Of a stretch of 64,000 nt of DNA, positions 26,401 to 40,610 are shown piece by piece (positions within the stretch are counted from its first letter, which is position 1; every line of letters starts with the position of its first letter). Source of the stretch: Sinotaia quadrata (taxonomy: Eukaryota; Mollusca; Gastropoda; Architaenioglossa; Viviparidae); assembly GCA_028829895.1 (NCBI GenBank), contig CM054178.1, forward strand, positions 91,019,558-91,083,557, in the 5' to 3' direction. The notes under the pieces are model-generated. The model made no database searches. It saw only the letters and a program-made list of their open reading frames with translations, and had not been told where the DNA came from. A program made the translations under genes and the position numbers.

Positions 26401-29400
26401 CTTGTGTATAAAACTACTCGTCCAGTTGGAACTGGTTGGATTGCATCAGCAATTTCTAGCCTATTCTCTACTTGACTTGTTTACTTCCAACTTTGACACT
26501 TACAAAAAATACCACCATTAGGAGTGCCCTGGGTAATGTCACTTTGATAATTTAACAATTTATATAACAACTAAGTCTAGAACTAGGGATGGGCAAATTT
26601 ACTCTGCCACACATACATTTTCTTTATTAGATTAACCCTATTTTCCCAGACATTTTTTAAAAAAAAAACTAAAACTTAGATTTGATTTTGGAGAGAATCA
26701 CGAGTTTTCTGCCTAGACTGTTTGGCCAGATTTATTGTTTTTGATTTATTCTAGTGTGTTTAGGGTATCCATGTTGGGCAGGCAAGAGTGCTAGAATAGA
26801 CTTACCTATACTTGACTAGACTTCTCATGCTGTTAGATATACCCGTATTTGTCCAAGCGTATTTATGTTTAAACTTACCGTAATGGTTAGACATATCCCT
26901 GTTTAGCCAAACGTATCTATTTTAAGCACTTACCGGGATGGTCAGACATACCCGTGTTTGGCCAGATTTGTCCACATGACCATGATGTGATCTGAGATGT
27001 CCGCATCTGTGCGCGTGTAGTTCATAGAGAACAGAAGGTTCATGTAGCTGTCGTGAGTGAAAGGATGGCCGAATACATAGAACACATCAGTGGCGTGGGG
27101 AACATCTAAAGAAGAACATAACACAAATGTTATTGTACATAGTCATTAGTCAATCTCTTGAGTTAGCCTTAGATGTCCTAATTTTCTAGTATGTATAAGT
27201 AACACTGGTACTTCAGTAATGGTCTTAATGTTATTGTACATAGTCATTAGTCAATCTCTTGAGTTAGCCTTAGATGTCCTAATTTTCTAATATGTATCAG
27301 TCATACTGGTACTTCAGTAATGGTCTTAATGTTATTGTACATAGTCATTGTTATATTTGTTGATGTAGTCTGAGATGTCTTAATTTCATAGTAAGTATCT
27401 TTCCATCTGACATTTCTATGAATCTATGATGCTCGTAATGTTATGGAATATGTCACTAGTCAGTCTGTTGAGTTAGCCTGAGGTGTCCCAATTTTACAAT
27501 ATGTACCAGTCAGTCTGTTGAGTTAGCCTGAGGTGTCCCAATTTCACAGTATGTATGTATTTGAAGTTTTTCAAATGCAAAGTGAGTTGGGTTTAAGAAA
27601 GGTTTATACACCCCAAAAGTTACGGGATAACAAACAAAATGTATGTTTTTTTTTGTTGTTTTGTTGTGTTATTGTTTGGATTTAGAAAATCACTGTAAAT
27701 TTAGAACATTAATGAATGATGTAAAAGTATTACAACAACTTCTGTGTAAATGGACGTTTAGTCTTTGAATAGTGCAAAATGGTCTGTGCCGTAAAACTTG
27801 CTTTTATTAAGTTTAAACTTGAACACAATTTTTTTCTTTTAATCTGCTATACTCTTTTCGCTATTGCAATGGCTGTTATATTTTGTGTGCGTACATTTGC
27901 AATAGTCATCTTTGCCATCGTTATGCATCAGTTAGCCTCCCATTCTTTCGCTTATCACGTTGTCTTTTCCATGCTTAGTAACAGCTAATCCACCATTCTG
28001 TCGCTGGTCGTAGTGTCTTTCCATGCTTTGTAACAGCCAATTCAACATTCTTTCGCTTATCATATTATATTTTTCCTGCTTAGTTAAATCCAGTTCACCA
28101 TTCTTTCGTTTACCATGTTTTCTTTTCCAAATTACCGTAACAACTAGCCTGTTATTCTTTTATTTACCATGTTTTCTTTTCCAAATTACAGTAACAACTA
28201 GCCTGTTATTCTTTTGTTTACCATGTTTTCTTTTCAAAATTACAGTAACAACTAGCCTGTTATTCTTTTCTTTACCATGTTTTATATTTCACAATTATTA
28301 GGAACAATTACCTTCTCTCTTTCTACATGTCTGGTTTCTAAACACAATCATTGCTTCATTTCAACACAGCATGTGACTAGAAATAGTTGACTAATTGCCT
28401 TTTCTGCCCATTTCGAAATACTTGGCTAAATTCCTTACTACCCATTTTGAAATAGCTGACCAAATTCCTTACCTGCCCAATCTGGCAGTGGTGAGGCACT
28501 GCTTCTGTAGGTAAACTGGTAAACGTACTGAGGGGCGGCACCAGTACGGTTGGCGACGGCTTTTGTCTCCATTATGGTTGGCATCACAAAAGCGTAATCC
28601 GACAGAAGCTGCACACGAGATTACCATTTGCCATCAGAGTCATTAGGACGGGTTCTGAGAGAGCTCATTAACATAAACTGGTCACTAGTTCAGATTCTGA
28701 GTGAAATCCATAACATATCTGGCTGTTATTTTGTATTCTGAATGAAATCATTAAAATAAACTGGCAGTTAACTTGGGTTCTGAATGAATTCATTAAAATA
28801 ACTGGCTGTTAACTTGGGTTCTGAATGAAATCATTAAAATAAACTGGCTGTTTACTTGGGTTCTGAATGAAATCATTAAAATAAACTGGCTGTTTACTTG
28901 GGTTCTGAATGAAATCATTAAAATAAACTGGCTGTTAACTTGGGTTCTGAATGAAATCATTAAAATAAACTGGCTGTTTACTTGGGTTCTAAATTAAATC
29001 ATTAACACAAACTGGTCATTACCTCCGAATCCCGGAGCCATTTCATCAACATGATTATTGTAAATGCTAATATTTGAAAATTTAAATTATGTATGATAAT
29101 GAGCAGATTTACTAACTGTCACGGAATTAGAAATTCCTTAAACTGAACTATTTTAAATTAAATTTTTAGTGCATGAGTGCAAGTGCATGTGTACCAGATG
29201 CTAGTGATCCAATCAGTAGTAAGTGTGTAATGCATGCAATGGGCCGTGTGCTGATGACGGGCAGGGAAGAATGAGATACCCGCCTGTTCATAGTGGTGAA
29301 GTCGGCATGCCAGTTGTTGAACATGACCATATCACTAAGAAAGGTGTTGATTAAGATGACCAGGAAGTATAAAGTAAGTAAGGGAGGTGACTGAGACTGA

Positions 29401-32400
29401 ACCATGGCTAACAGTAATCTTCATGAACACTTTTAGCATTTCTTGACATAGTCACGTGACCGAATAAAATGATGTAAGCTATGAAGACTAGTTTAGTCAC
29501 TTGAGAAATTTGCTACAAGAAAAGACCATCAGAGATACAGTTGGGGAGAGCAGAAGTGTAAGTAATGCGTATAACATTTCAAGACAAAGAGAGATTTTGA
29601 AAAATGCTGAAAATATAGATTAATGATTTATTTATTGGAGTTTGCATATGAAGTTCAGAGGTAAATATATTTTTGAAAGTGAGCGTGTGAGTATTTTCGT
29701 TGAAACTGATTTTATTGTTTTAAATGATTTGTACGATGATGTTATTATGAGTAGAAGTTAGAGAACGAAACTGACTGTAGTGAATTAAATGATTTCTATG
29801 ATGATATTATTATGAGTAGCAGTCAGACAACGAAAGGATGATGATTTCTTACAAAAATCATTGGAGAGGAAAATGGGGAAGAAAGGACATAAAACAGACA
29901 TGTTGTCTACACTACAGGTTAGTGGGAGCAGTGGAAGAGAAAATTGTCAGTGAGAGATGAAGACTTCTAACTGTCCAGCTAAGTAAAACTGCAACTGAGA
30001 GATGAAGACTCGGTTAAGTAAAATTGTCCTGTGAGGGGAAAGAACTCTTACGAAATCTACATAAAGTTTACTAGCAAGAGTAGCTAATGGTCTGTAACTG
30101 ATCAGCAAAAAAGAAGAGCAAAGGGGCTTATATTTATCAGTCGTGCCTGGTAGCTAATGGACTAGAAACCGATCAGTAAAAAGGTCGTCAGTCATTCGCC
30201 ATACCACTATAATAGAAGAGCAAAGGGGTTTATTTTTATCCTATAGAAAAAAACCGGTAACTAATTTATTATTAAATTTTTATCATGTGAGTTTATGGAT
30301 GGAGACCATAGCGGACATTATTTTCATAATAAGTAAAGCGGGCCAGTCTGAGAGCTGAAGAGAGTGAGATAATTATAAGGAATATATCCCTTATAAGCGA
30401 TAAGAGGACATCTATTACTAATTAATATCTAACTACTGTAAATATATTAATAAGTCCCAGAAACCCTTTAATTTTTGTGTCGTGTGCGACCAACCTTCAT
30501 TCGTAATACTGTCACACCGCTAGCTCTGATTGAATAAGGAGTTACTGTGTGTAGTAGTTGTAGGGGTGCCTTAAACCATGAAATAATTAGGTCAATCTAC
30601 CGTCAACCTGATTGTCAGCTTCAAAATATCACTTGTGCAATACTGTTTATGCGACAAATACTCCACACACACACAAACACTGCCCCCTCCCGTAACAGTA
30701 TGTCGATGACAGCCGTCAACGTATTAACCCCAACAAACATGTCTCGGAGATAGATATCAGTTTACTCAACTCAGTGAATTTGTCTCGGAGATAGATATCA
30801 GTTTACTCAACTCAGTGAATTTGTCTCGGAGATAGATATCAGTTTACTCAACTCAGTGAATTTGTCTCGGAGATAGATATCAGTTTACTCAACTCAGTGA
30901 ATTTGTCTCGAAGTTAGCCTTCATGTTTACTCACCTCAATGAATTTCTCTCGAAGATAGCCTTCATGCAAGATGCTTGCCAGAGAGATGTACTCCTGAGT
31001 GACCTCCAGAGCGGCTTGTGTTGGGTTTCCTGGGAAGTACATCTCCATGAACATATTTATCAGGTCCATCGTATTTGACATCGACACTTCCAAAGTGGGA
31101 GGTAAAGCTGAGACACACAAACAGAGAGGTGTGAGGATATGGAATGAATCTAAGACACACAAAGAGGGATGTGAGGAAATGGGCTAAATATAAGACACAG
31201 AGAGAGGTGTGAGGAAATGGGCTAAATCTAAGACATACAGAGAGGATTGTAAGGAAATGGGCTAAATCTAAGACACATAGAGAGAGATGTGAGGAAATGG
31301 ACTAAATATAAGACAGAGAGAGAGAGAGAGATGTGAGGAAATGGGCTAAATCTAAGACACAGAGAGGGATGTGAGGAAATGGGCTAAATCTGACAGAGAA
31401 AGGGGTATGAAGAAGTGGGGTAAATCGAGAAAAAATGAAATCGCCTCTGTCATTCCGCCCAATGTTGTTTTCAAACTGAAATCGTTGTATTAAACATTTT
31501 CATTTAATTCTTTTTTAGAACTGCGCTAAAATCACTCTTCATTTGCTTTTGACACTGCGCTATATATAGTTGATAGACTGCAACGTGTTTAAATAAATGA
31601 GCTTTTTCATAATCCAGTTAGGTAATGCTCTAATGTCCTTTCGAGAGCAAATTAAGTGGTGTTCTTTATTTACAAAGAGAAGTAAGACATTTTTCTTCTA
31701 ATTAGGAGACTTCACATTCTTTCATAAATTAGTTTTCGACGATACGAAATTCGCCCGACAACGTACAACTCTGACTTGCTAATTGTCCTGGCTACATTCT
31801 ACAATTGTCCTGGCTACATTCTACAATTGTCTTGGCTACATTCTACAATTGTCCTGGCTACATTCTACAATTGTCTTGGCTACATTCTACAATTGTCTTG
31901 GCTACATTCTACAATTGTCCTGGCTACATTCTACAATTGTCTTGGCTACATTCTACAATTGTCTTGGCTACATTCTACAATTGTCCTGGCTACATTCTAT
32001 TTCAGGAGGTAGTAACGGCAAATAGGAGAAGACGTGTGAATCTGGAAATCCACATTTTATAAATTCTAGACAGGTAGCCGACTAAGGAGAGTACAATAAA
32101 TATATACAAAAGTGTTTTAAGCATGTGTTTCTATATTGATATCATTGCCAAAATTTAGCGATATTGTTAACGATGTCAAAATTTAGCGATATTGTTAACG
32201 ATGTCAAATTTAGCGATATTGTTAACGATGTCAAATTTAGCGATATTGTTAACGATGTCAAATTTAGCGATATTGTTAATAATTTCAAAACTTAACGATG
32301 CCTAGCAGCGATATTGTTAACTATGTCAAACTTAGCGATATTGTTAAAGAAGTCACAACTATGCCAAACAGCGATATTGTTAACGATGTTAAACTTAGCG

Positions 32401-35023
32401 ATATTGTTAATAATTTCAAAACTTAACGATGCCAAGCAGCGGTATTGTTAACTATGTCAAACTTAGCGATATTGTTAATGATGTCAAAACTTAGCGATAT
32501 TGATAATGATGTCAAAACTTAGCGATACTGTTAACGATGCCAATCTCAGGGATGTTTTAATAATGTCAAGATCAGAGGTGCTATTAACAGTGCAAAGTTC
32601 AGGAACTTGTTATCAAGTGCCAAGCACAGAAATTAGATAGCAATGCCCAAAGTTTAGGATGATGTTAACAATGCCAAGCTCAGAGATGAGATAAAACAAT
32701 CTTCAACTCAAATAAGTTGTTAATAACACCAACCTCGAAACTCAGATATGTTAGAAAACCAATAATGTTAATGCCAAGTTCAGAGATGTCATGCTTTGAT
32801 ATGATAATCACAATGTCACACTCAGAGATGATCTTATTCATATCTCACTTGGACGTGATGTTAATAATGTCAAGTTACTGTCACATCCAGAGACAATGTG
32901 ATGACATCAGACCGTCGACGTAAGTGAAAGTCAAACTTAGAAATGTTTGCCTTACAACACAGGTTACCGAGATGTTTGCCTTACAACACAGATTACCGAG
33001 ATGTTTGCCTTACAACACAGGTTACCGAGATGTTTGCCTTACAACACAGGTTACCGAGATGTTTGCCTTACAACACAGGTTACCGAGATGTTTGCCTTAC
33101 AACACAGGTTACCGAGATGTTTGCCTTACAACACAGGTTACCGAGATGTTTAAGCCTTACAACACAGGTTACCGAGATGTTTAAGCCTTACAACACAGGT
33201 TGCCGAGATGTTTAAGCCTTACAACACAGGTTACCGAGATGTTTAAGCCTTAAGCATATAGAATAAGAAAAGTAATCATAGAGATGAAAATGATATTTAC
33301 ATTTCAAAGACTAAATAAATCATAAAACATGGGTCTTGAAAGAGGATCACTGCTAGACGGTAAGATGCAATAAATATAAATCTTAACATTAGGCTAGTCC
33401 TATTATTATTAGTAATGACATGAATGCCCTAAACTATAACCATTATAAATAATTTCAGTGATAGCTGTTACGAAAAATACAGCAATCAAGGAAAATAAGA
33501 TTTTTCGATTATCCGAGACGAGTGAAAATTTAGTTGGTGATAATTTGTGCCTAGAATATAGACCGAAAGACTGCAGTTACAGAGAACAAATGCCGTCAGT
33601 GAATTTTTGTGCACTTGCTTCTTTTCGAACAAAAAAAGAAAAAAACAAAAACAAACAAAACAAACTTAGGATGCAGATAGAAACAAAATATTCGGTTTCC
33701 CTTTAAAATAAAATTTAAAAAGTTATATACTTTGTTGATCAGTCCTATGTCAGAAGAACGACTCTGGCACGATACGATTTTTATGTCAGAAGAACGACTC
33801 TGGCACGATACGATTTTTATGTCAGAAGAACGTCTCTGGCGCGATACGATTTTTATGTCAGAAGAACGACTCTGGCACGATACGATTTTTATGTCAGAAG
33901 AACGTCTCTGGCACGATACGATTTTTATGTCAGAAGAACGTCTCTGGCACGATACGATTTTTATGTCAGAAGAACGTCTCTGGCACGATACGATTTTTAT
34001 GTCAGAAGAACGTCTCTGGCACGATACGATTTTTATGTCAGAAGAACGACTCTGGCACGATACGACTCCTATAACATTGAGGTTGTAAGAGTTTCCAGGT
34101 ATGCCAGCCAATTTATGAAGGGTCATTGGATATATATGTATGCCAGTTGTCAACAGTTAAAAGCCATTACCATTAAAAGAACACGACTCTAAATGCTAGT
34201 TTTATTCAGAGAAAAAAATGATCAGCTCTGACTGAAAAGATGCTCCATAAAAACAAAACAGTTCTCTTATTTAATAAATAATAAATATTCACTAGTGCTG
34301 ATTCAACAGAAAATAAGTCTGATGACTTTAACGAGAACGATAATTCTATAAAGATGATAATTTCAAAACTAATCCTGTGAAATTTCAGTGAGTGTTGCAA
34401 TACAAGCACAAAAGATAATGTTACAGATGAAAAAAGCGATGAAAGATTTTTGTACGTAGTAGAAAGAGCGCAATCTCGTCCTTGTTGACACCCCGGATTG
34501 AGGTGATGTCCGCGCCTGCCCCCTCCTGCAGCAACTCAGCTGGGGGTCGGGGAACAACGCCAAAAATATTCTCAACCACGGGTATAAAGACGAAAATTTT
34601 GTGTGTTGTCTGCCAGAGTAGAGAAAAACACTTTATTATCTATCTGCACACCTATCTACCTAAACACACACACACACACACATATATATGTTAACATATT
34701 TTTTTCAAATCTATACGACTATTGAAAAGCTGACACATACAATGTGTGCATCTTGTTCATAAAATAAGTGATGAAGTAAGAAAAATTGTTTCAGAAAAGA
34801 TTTTTTTTTCAATACTGATTTTAGAATGCATCTTTTCGACTGACAGAATTAAAAATTACCTTTTTAAAATTTCTTTCAGGTCATCACGCGTACAACTCTC
34901 TCTCTCTCTCTGTCTATCTATCTATCTAACTATCAAACACACGCACACGCACACACACACACACACACGCACGCACACACGCACACACACACACACACAC
35001 ACGCGCGCGCACACACACACACG

Positions 35024-35101
<78 letters not shown>

Positions 35102-38100
35102 ACAACCAGTGAACATTCCGGATGCCTAGTGTAGCTTTCAGGTCAAGCAAGTGACATCATGAACGTATACAGATAATCATACAAAGTGACGTCACTCACA
35201 GCAACCGAGATACTGGCATTGAGAATTGCTTCCACAGACTGGAGTCTCAGACAGTCGATCATGGCAGAAGAAGGCTCCGAGGGACATTCCAGCAGGGTGG
35301 CAACGGCCTGAGCGCAGGCCAACGGACGTATCGTGGAGGTTGGAGTTAAAATGGCCCAGGGAGCAATCGATACGCCACTTTCCATGATGGCCTTTGAGAA
35401 CAAGCCTGATGAAACGATACAGTGAACACTGTTCATGAAGTTTTTGAGAACAAGCCTGATGAAACGATACAGTGAACACTGTTCATGAAGTTTTTGAGAA
35501 CAAACATGATAAAACGACATATGGTATACCGTTCATGATGGCTCTTGAGAACAAGCCTGATAAAACAGTGTATGGTATACTGTTCATGATATACTTCCTG
35601 CTAATAGAGACGAACATTAAGAATGTGAAACACTCTTTATAATTTTCTAAGGGAGACAATCATAAGTGAGACAATTATATACCTTTTCCTAATGGAGATA
35701 AACCTTAATACAGTGAAATATCTTTATAATTTACTAACGAGACAATCTTACAAAAAATATATGCTATGTATCTTACTGATGGAGACAAACCTTAAGACGG
35801 TGAAATAGTCTTTATAATTTACTAAAGAGGAAAGCCTTGAAAAGAATCAATAACATATCTCTTGATAAAGTAGATCAAAGCTAAAACGGATCAATGTCTC
35901 TTCTTAAGGGAGACAAACTTAAAATGAATCGATTCTTTACCTCTTGCTAAGGGAGATAAACGTAAAAGTGAAACACTGGCAGCACCAGCACTTTCACCAA
36001 AAATTGTAACATCGTTAGGGTTGCCGTTGAAGGCTGAAATGGATTCTTTTATCCACTGCAGTGCCTGGATTTGATCCAAGAGACCATAGTTTCCTGGACT
36101 AGAACTGTCCTCTGTCGACAGGAACCCTGTAAGAAAGATGTTAATGAATTATTTTGACTAAGATGTGAGGTACATTTAAGTGTTAATGTAGATGTGGCTA
36201 CTATTTCTGAGATGAAGTTATATCATTAGATATGGGTTAACTTATCTGGGAGATAGAGTTAAGTCAATTAATAGATGACTACAGTTTCTGAGGTAAAGTT
36301 ATATAAGTAAAGGGTGCAGTAATGTCACAAATCTGTGAGGTAGAGATAAGTCATTTAAATGTGAACACTATTTATGAGGTAAAGCTATATCATTACAGAG
36401 TTGGATAACTTATCTGTGAGGTAGATTTAAGTCTGTTAAGAGGTACTGCCATGTGTGAGGTACATTTATATCAAAAGAGGCTAAGAAATCATATCTATGA
36501 GGCAGAACTAAGTCAGGTAAGAAGAGACTTGTAGAACTGTTTAAAAGTTATTGACAAAGTTTGAATTTATGGCTGATCTTGTGCTTTGTAAAGTTCTTGT
36601 ACACGTGCAATAATTAAATGTTTGTGTGACACACACAATAAATTACTTGAGAAAATAATAATTATATTCTTGTTTCTAGTATTTTTATTTCTCACATATA
36701 TATCTTTAGTAATTATTATAAGTTCTCAAAACATTATTTTAAACATAAACTTGCCCCGTGTTGTTTCCATTGTATGAATTACTTCAAATAAATATTCATT
36801 TATTAAATTACATGAATGACTTCAAAATAAATATTGATTTATTAAACTGTATAAAAGAAGAGATGACTTGAATTTGAATCTTGATGCACATTTATTCATT
36901 TAACATTTGAAGACCACTTGTACTGAAATACATTTGTAACATTAATAGAAATAAATTATAACATATTTGAAGACCACTTGTACTGAAATACATTTGTAAC
37001 ATTAATAGAAATAAACTATAACACATTTGAAGACCACTTGTACTGAAATACATTTGTAACATTAATAGAAATAAACTATAACATATTTGAAGACCACTTG
37101 TACTGAAATACATTTGTAACATTAATAGAAATAAACTATAACATATCTGAAGACCACTTGTACTGAAATACATTTGTAACATTAATAGAAATAAACTATA
37201 ACATATTTGAAGACCACTTGTACTGAAATACATTTGTAACATTAATAGAAATAAACTATAACATATTTGAAGACCACTTGTACTGAAATACATTTGTAAC
37301 ATTAATAGAAATAAACTATAACATAAATAATATAATTATAATTAAATAAAATAATAATAATAATAATCATTCAAATATTACTGTTGCTTTTGAAAATGTT
37401 TGAATATTCAAGAGTGAGAATGTATTTTGTGCAGTTTTCTATGAAAAGTGTGATAGATAGTAAAATGATCAATATATAATATTTGGGTTTTTTTTTAATG
37501 AAATATATATAAATTATGTCAATACTAACCAGTTCATTACTCAATAATTAGTATCATTACTAAAAGTATTTATGATATTTACAATATATTTTTATTTATG
37601 ATATTTACAATATATTTTTATTTATGATACTTACAATATCTTTTTATTTATGATATTTACAATATATTTTAGAAGAAAGTTTAAATTCTGAAAATGTGTT
37701 TTGCTGTATATAAACAGTCATGTAATATTTTACAAGATTGAGTCAAATGGAGGTTGTGCTACAAATATTAATTTACTAAAAGACAAAGAAAGCAAACACA
37801 AAATACTTGTCTGCACCGTATGGGAAAATGTAGAGAACAAAGAAAAAAAAGAGAAAAAATACTTGTCTGCATTGTGTGGGAAAATGTAGAGAACAAAGAA
37901 AAAAAAGAGAAAAAATACTTGTCTGCATTGTGTGGGAAAATGTAGAGAACAAAGAAAAAAAAGAGAAAAAGTACTTGTCTGCATTGTGTGGGAAAGTACA
38001 ATGAGAACAAAATAGTGACTCCAGCAAGTACAGAAAGAGTAAAATAGATGTCTGCATTGTACACGTATTGCTGAAGTACAGAAAGAGTAAAATATATGTC

Positions 38101-40532
38101 TGCATTGTACACGCATTGCTCATGTACAGAAAGAGTCTTGAGTCGAGACGGCAGACTGAACCACGCTACCTTCTCAAGCAATATTGTTAAATAAATGTGT
38201 ACTGATTGTAGCAGTGTGATTTTTATTTTGTTTAGAGAAAGAAGTACAAGACCGAACTGTAAGATTAGAAGACCCTATTGGAAGTTAGAGAGTACTAATA
38301 TAATGAAACTCTAAAAGATGGATAATGGGTAACATTACAGTATATCACTTACTGGGGTCGATAAGTAGAAATTCTAAAATAAATATCCTGGGAATAGTGA
38401 TAACTAAGATGATCTCAAAATTTGATGGATAATTTAAATTTTTGTTATATAAATGCATCTTCTTATTTTTCCTACATCTTTGTATCAATTTCTTAATATT
38501 TGTATTTTATGTAAAATTCATATTGTAAAATTTGTATGTATTTTTATTATGTTATTTGTTCGGTAAAATTCATATGTAACGTTCGTATAGATTTTTGTTA
38601 TGTTGTTCAGTAACATTCATATTGATATGTTTGTATAGTTTTTGTCATGTTAATTTTTCGGTGATTAATATTCCCTGGGAATCTCAAGCTAGTCAGCGCG
38701 TGGCTATTCATCCAAATGTTAATGGACTATAAGATTTCGACCCGATGACAGTTAAGTAAAGTGTTATCAATAAATGGTGGGGTAACTGTTATCAGTATTG
38801 AAGAGTTTCTAAATTAATGCATGGAAATAGATTTTTTTTCCCGACAGAGTTTAATAAAGAGTTCGTGAGTTAAAAAGAAATGGAAAGTTTATTGTTCAGA
38901 CTAAATGTACACTCGTAACAATGTATATGATTACTTATTCACACTGATTTTAATATATCTGAGAAATTTATTATAAATACAATCGAGAGACATTGGCAAT
39001 ATTTTTTTAAGTACATGGATCTCAAATAGTAATTATATAGATGAATGTTAATAAAATATTTCTTTTTTGCTTTGATGTAATATTCACTCACCAAAAAAAT
39101 ATGTATATCAACCGTTATAATCCATTCCTACGTCATGTGAGTTGATTGTTAAACTACTTCTACTTTGGGGAAACAAAGCAGAGATATGAAGTCTGTAGTT
39201 CACCCACACTCTCCAACATTAGATGACAAATCCACTTAGGTGAATTTATCAAAGATATCTAGCCGCCAGTTCTCGGTTACAATTAGTATGCCCTTCACAA
39301 TTACAATTATTCTGAAGTTCACAGTTACAAATAATCTGTTCACAGTTACAATTTGTCTCAGTTCAAAGTTACAAATAATCTGTTCACAGTTACAATTCAG
39401 TCTGCAGTTCACAGTTACAATTAGTCTGAAGTTCACAGTTACAATTAGTCTGAAGTTCACTGCTACAATTAGTCTGCAGTTCACAGTTACAAATAGTCTG
39501 AAGTTCACAGCTACAATTAGCCTGATGTTTACAGCTACAATTAGCACGAAGTTCACATAAACTACGTTAATTATGGTTGTTTTGATGACATCCACCGAGG
39601 GAAACTCCCAGAGATATGATGTCACTGTTTCACTATTAATTCTCTAAATGACGTCACTGTTTGATGACCTTCTCAAAGGACAACTTACCAAGGGCATCAA
39701 GCCTGTAGTTCACTGTTACAACCACTACCCCTTTGGACGCCAACTTTGTGCCGTTATATAACATGCCGGTGCCGCTAAGGAAACCCCCGCCGTGGAACCA
39801 CACCATGACTGGCAGAGGGTTGTTGTCGCTCGTCTGCTGTTTCGGTAATATCAGATTTTTATTTTTATAATATATTAGGAAGTGGACATGTAAAAACTCG
39901 CTGAGTTTTTTTAAAAATCGTTTTCATATTGTTAAAACGTGAATCTACATACAAATAGACAATAAAATACAGTTTTTATATATATTTATTCAATCAGAAA
40001 GGAAGGTATATATATTCAAGCATAATAATATAATGTAGTTTAAGTGTGTGTATGTGTGTGTGTATCTTTGTGTATGTTAAGTATGAGAATATGAAGATTA
40101 AATGCAACTCTTACTACTTCTACTGCTGCTATGTTGTTTCCTACAACATGTTGTTTAATTAATTTTACACCTTTTACACCTTTTTACACCTTGCAGAAAC
40201 ATTAATATATTTAAATCCATATGCATAACAGTTTTCCTTCTGGACTTTGCCAACCAGGAACAAAAGTCGTTTGGTCTGCAATATGTTGGACAATCACAAA
40301 TAATAAGGTCACGTGGCCTGTGACGACCACAAGTTAGGTGCCAATAGTTTAATTGACATTACCTTTATCACTAAACTCAACCTACCTATCTGTCTATCTA
40401 CAGATTCGGTCTAGGGTCTACACACTGGACAGCTTAATGAAAAGTAGGTTACATGTACGCTGGACAGGTTTAGAGAGGTTATCAGTTCCATTGATTAATT
40501 ATAATTGAGTTTGCTCAGTGATAGATACTCTC

Positions 40533-40610
<78 letters not shown>

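Noticed and set aside
32942..33250. CRISPR-like regular repeat array
   Set aside because: Head-to-tail units with no spacers in a eukaryotic intron; a minisatellite.
36892..37302. Minus frame of 136 codons ([20 protein letters not shown] repeats)
   Set aside because: 60-bp array within intron 3 of esterase A, not coding.
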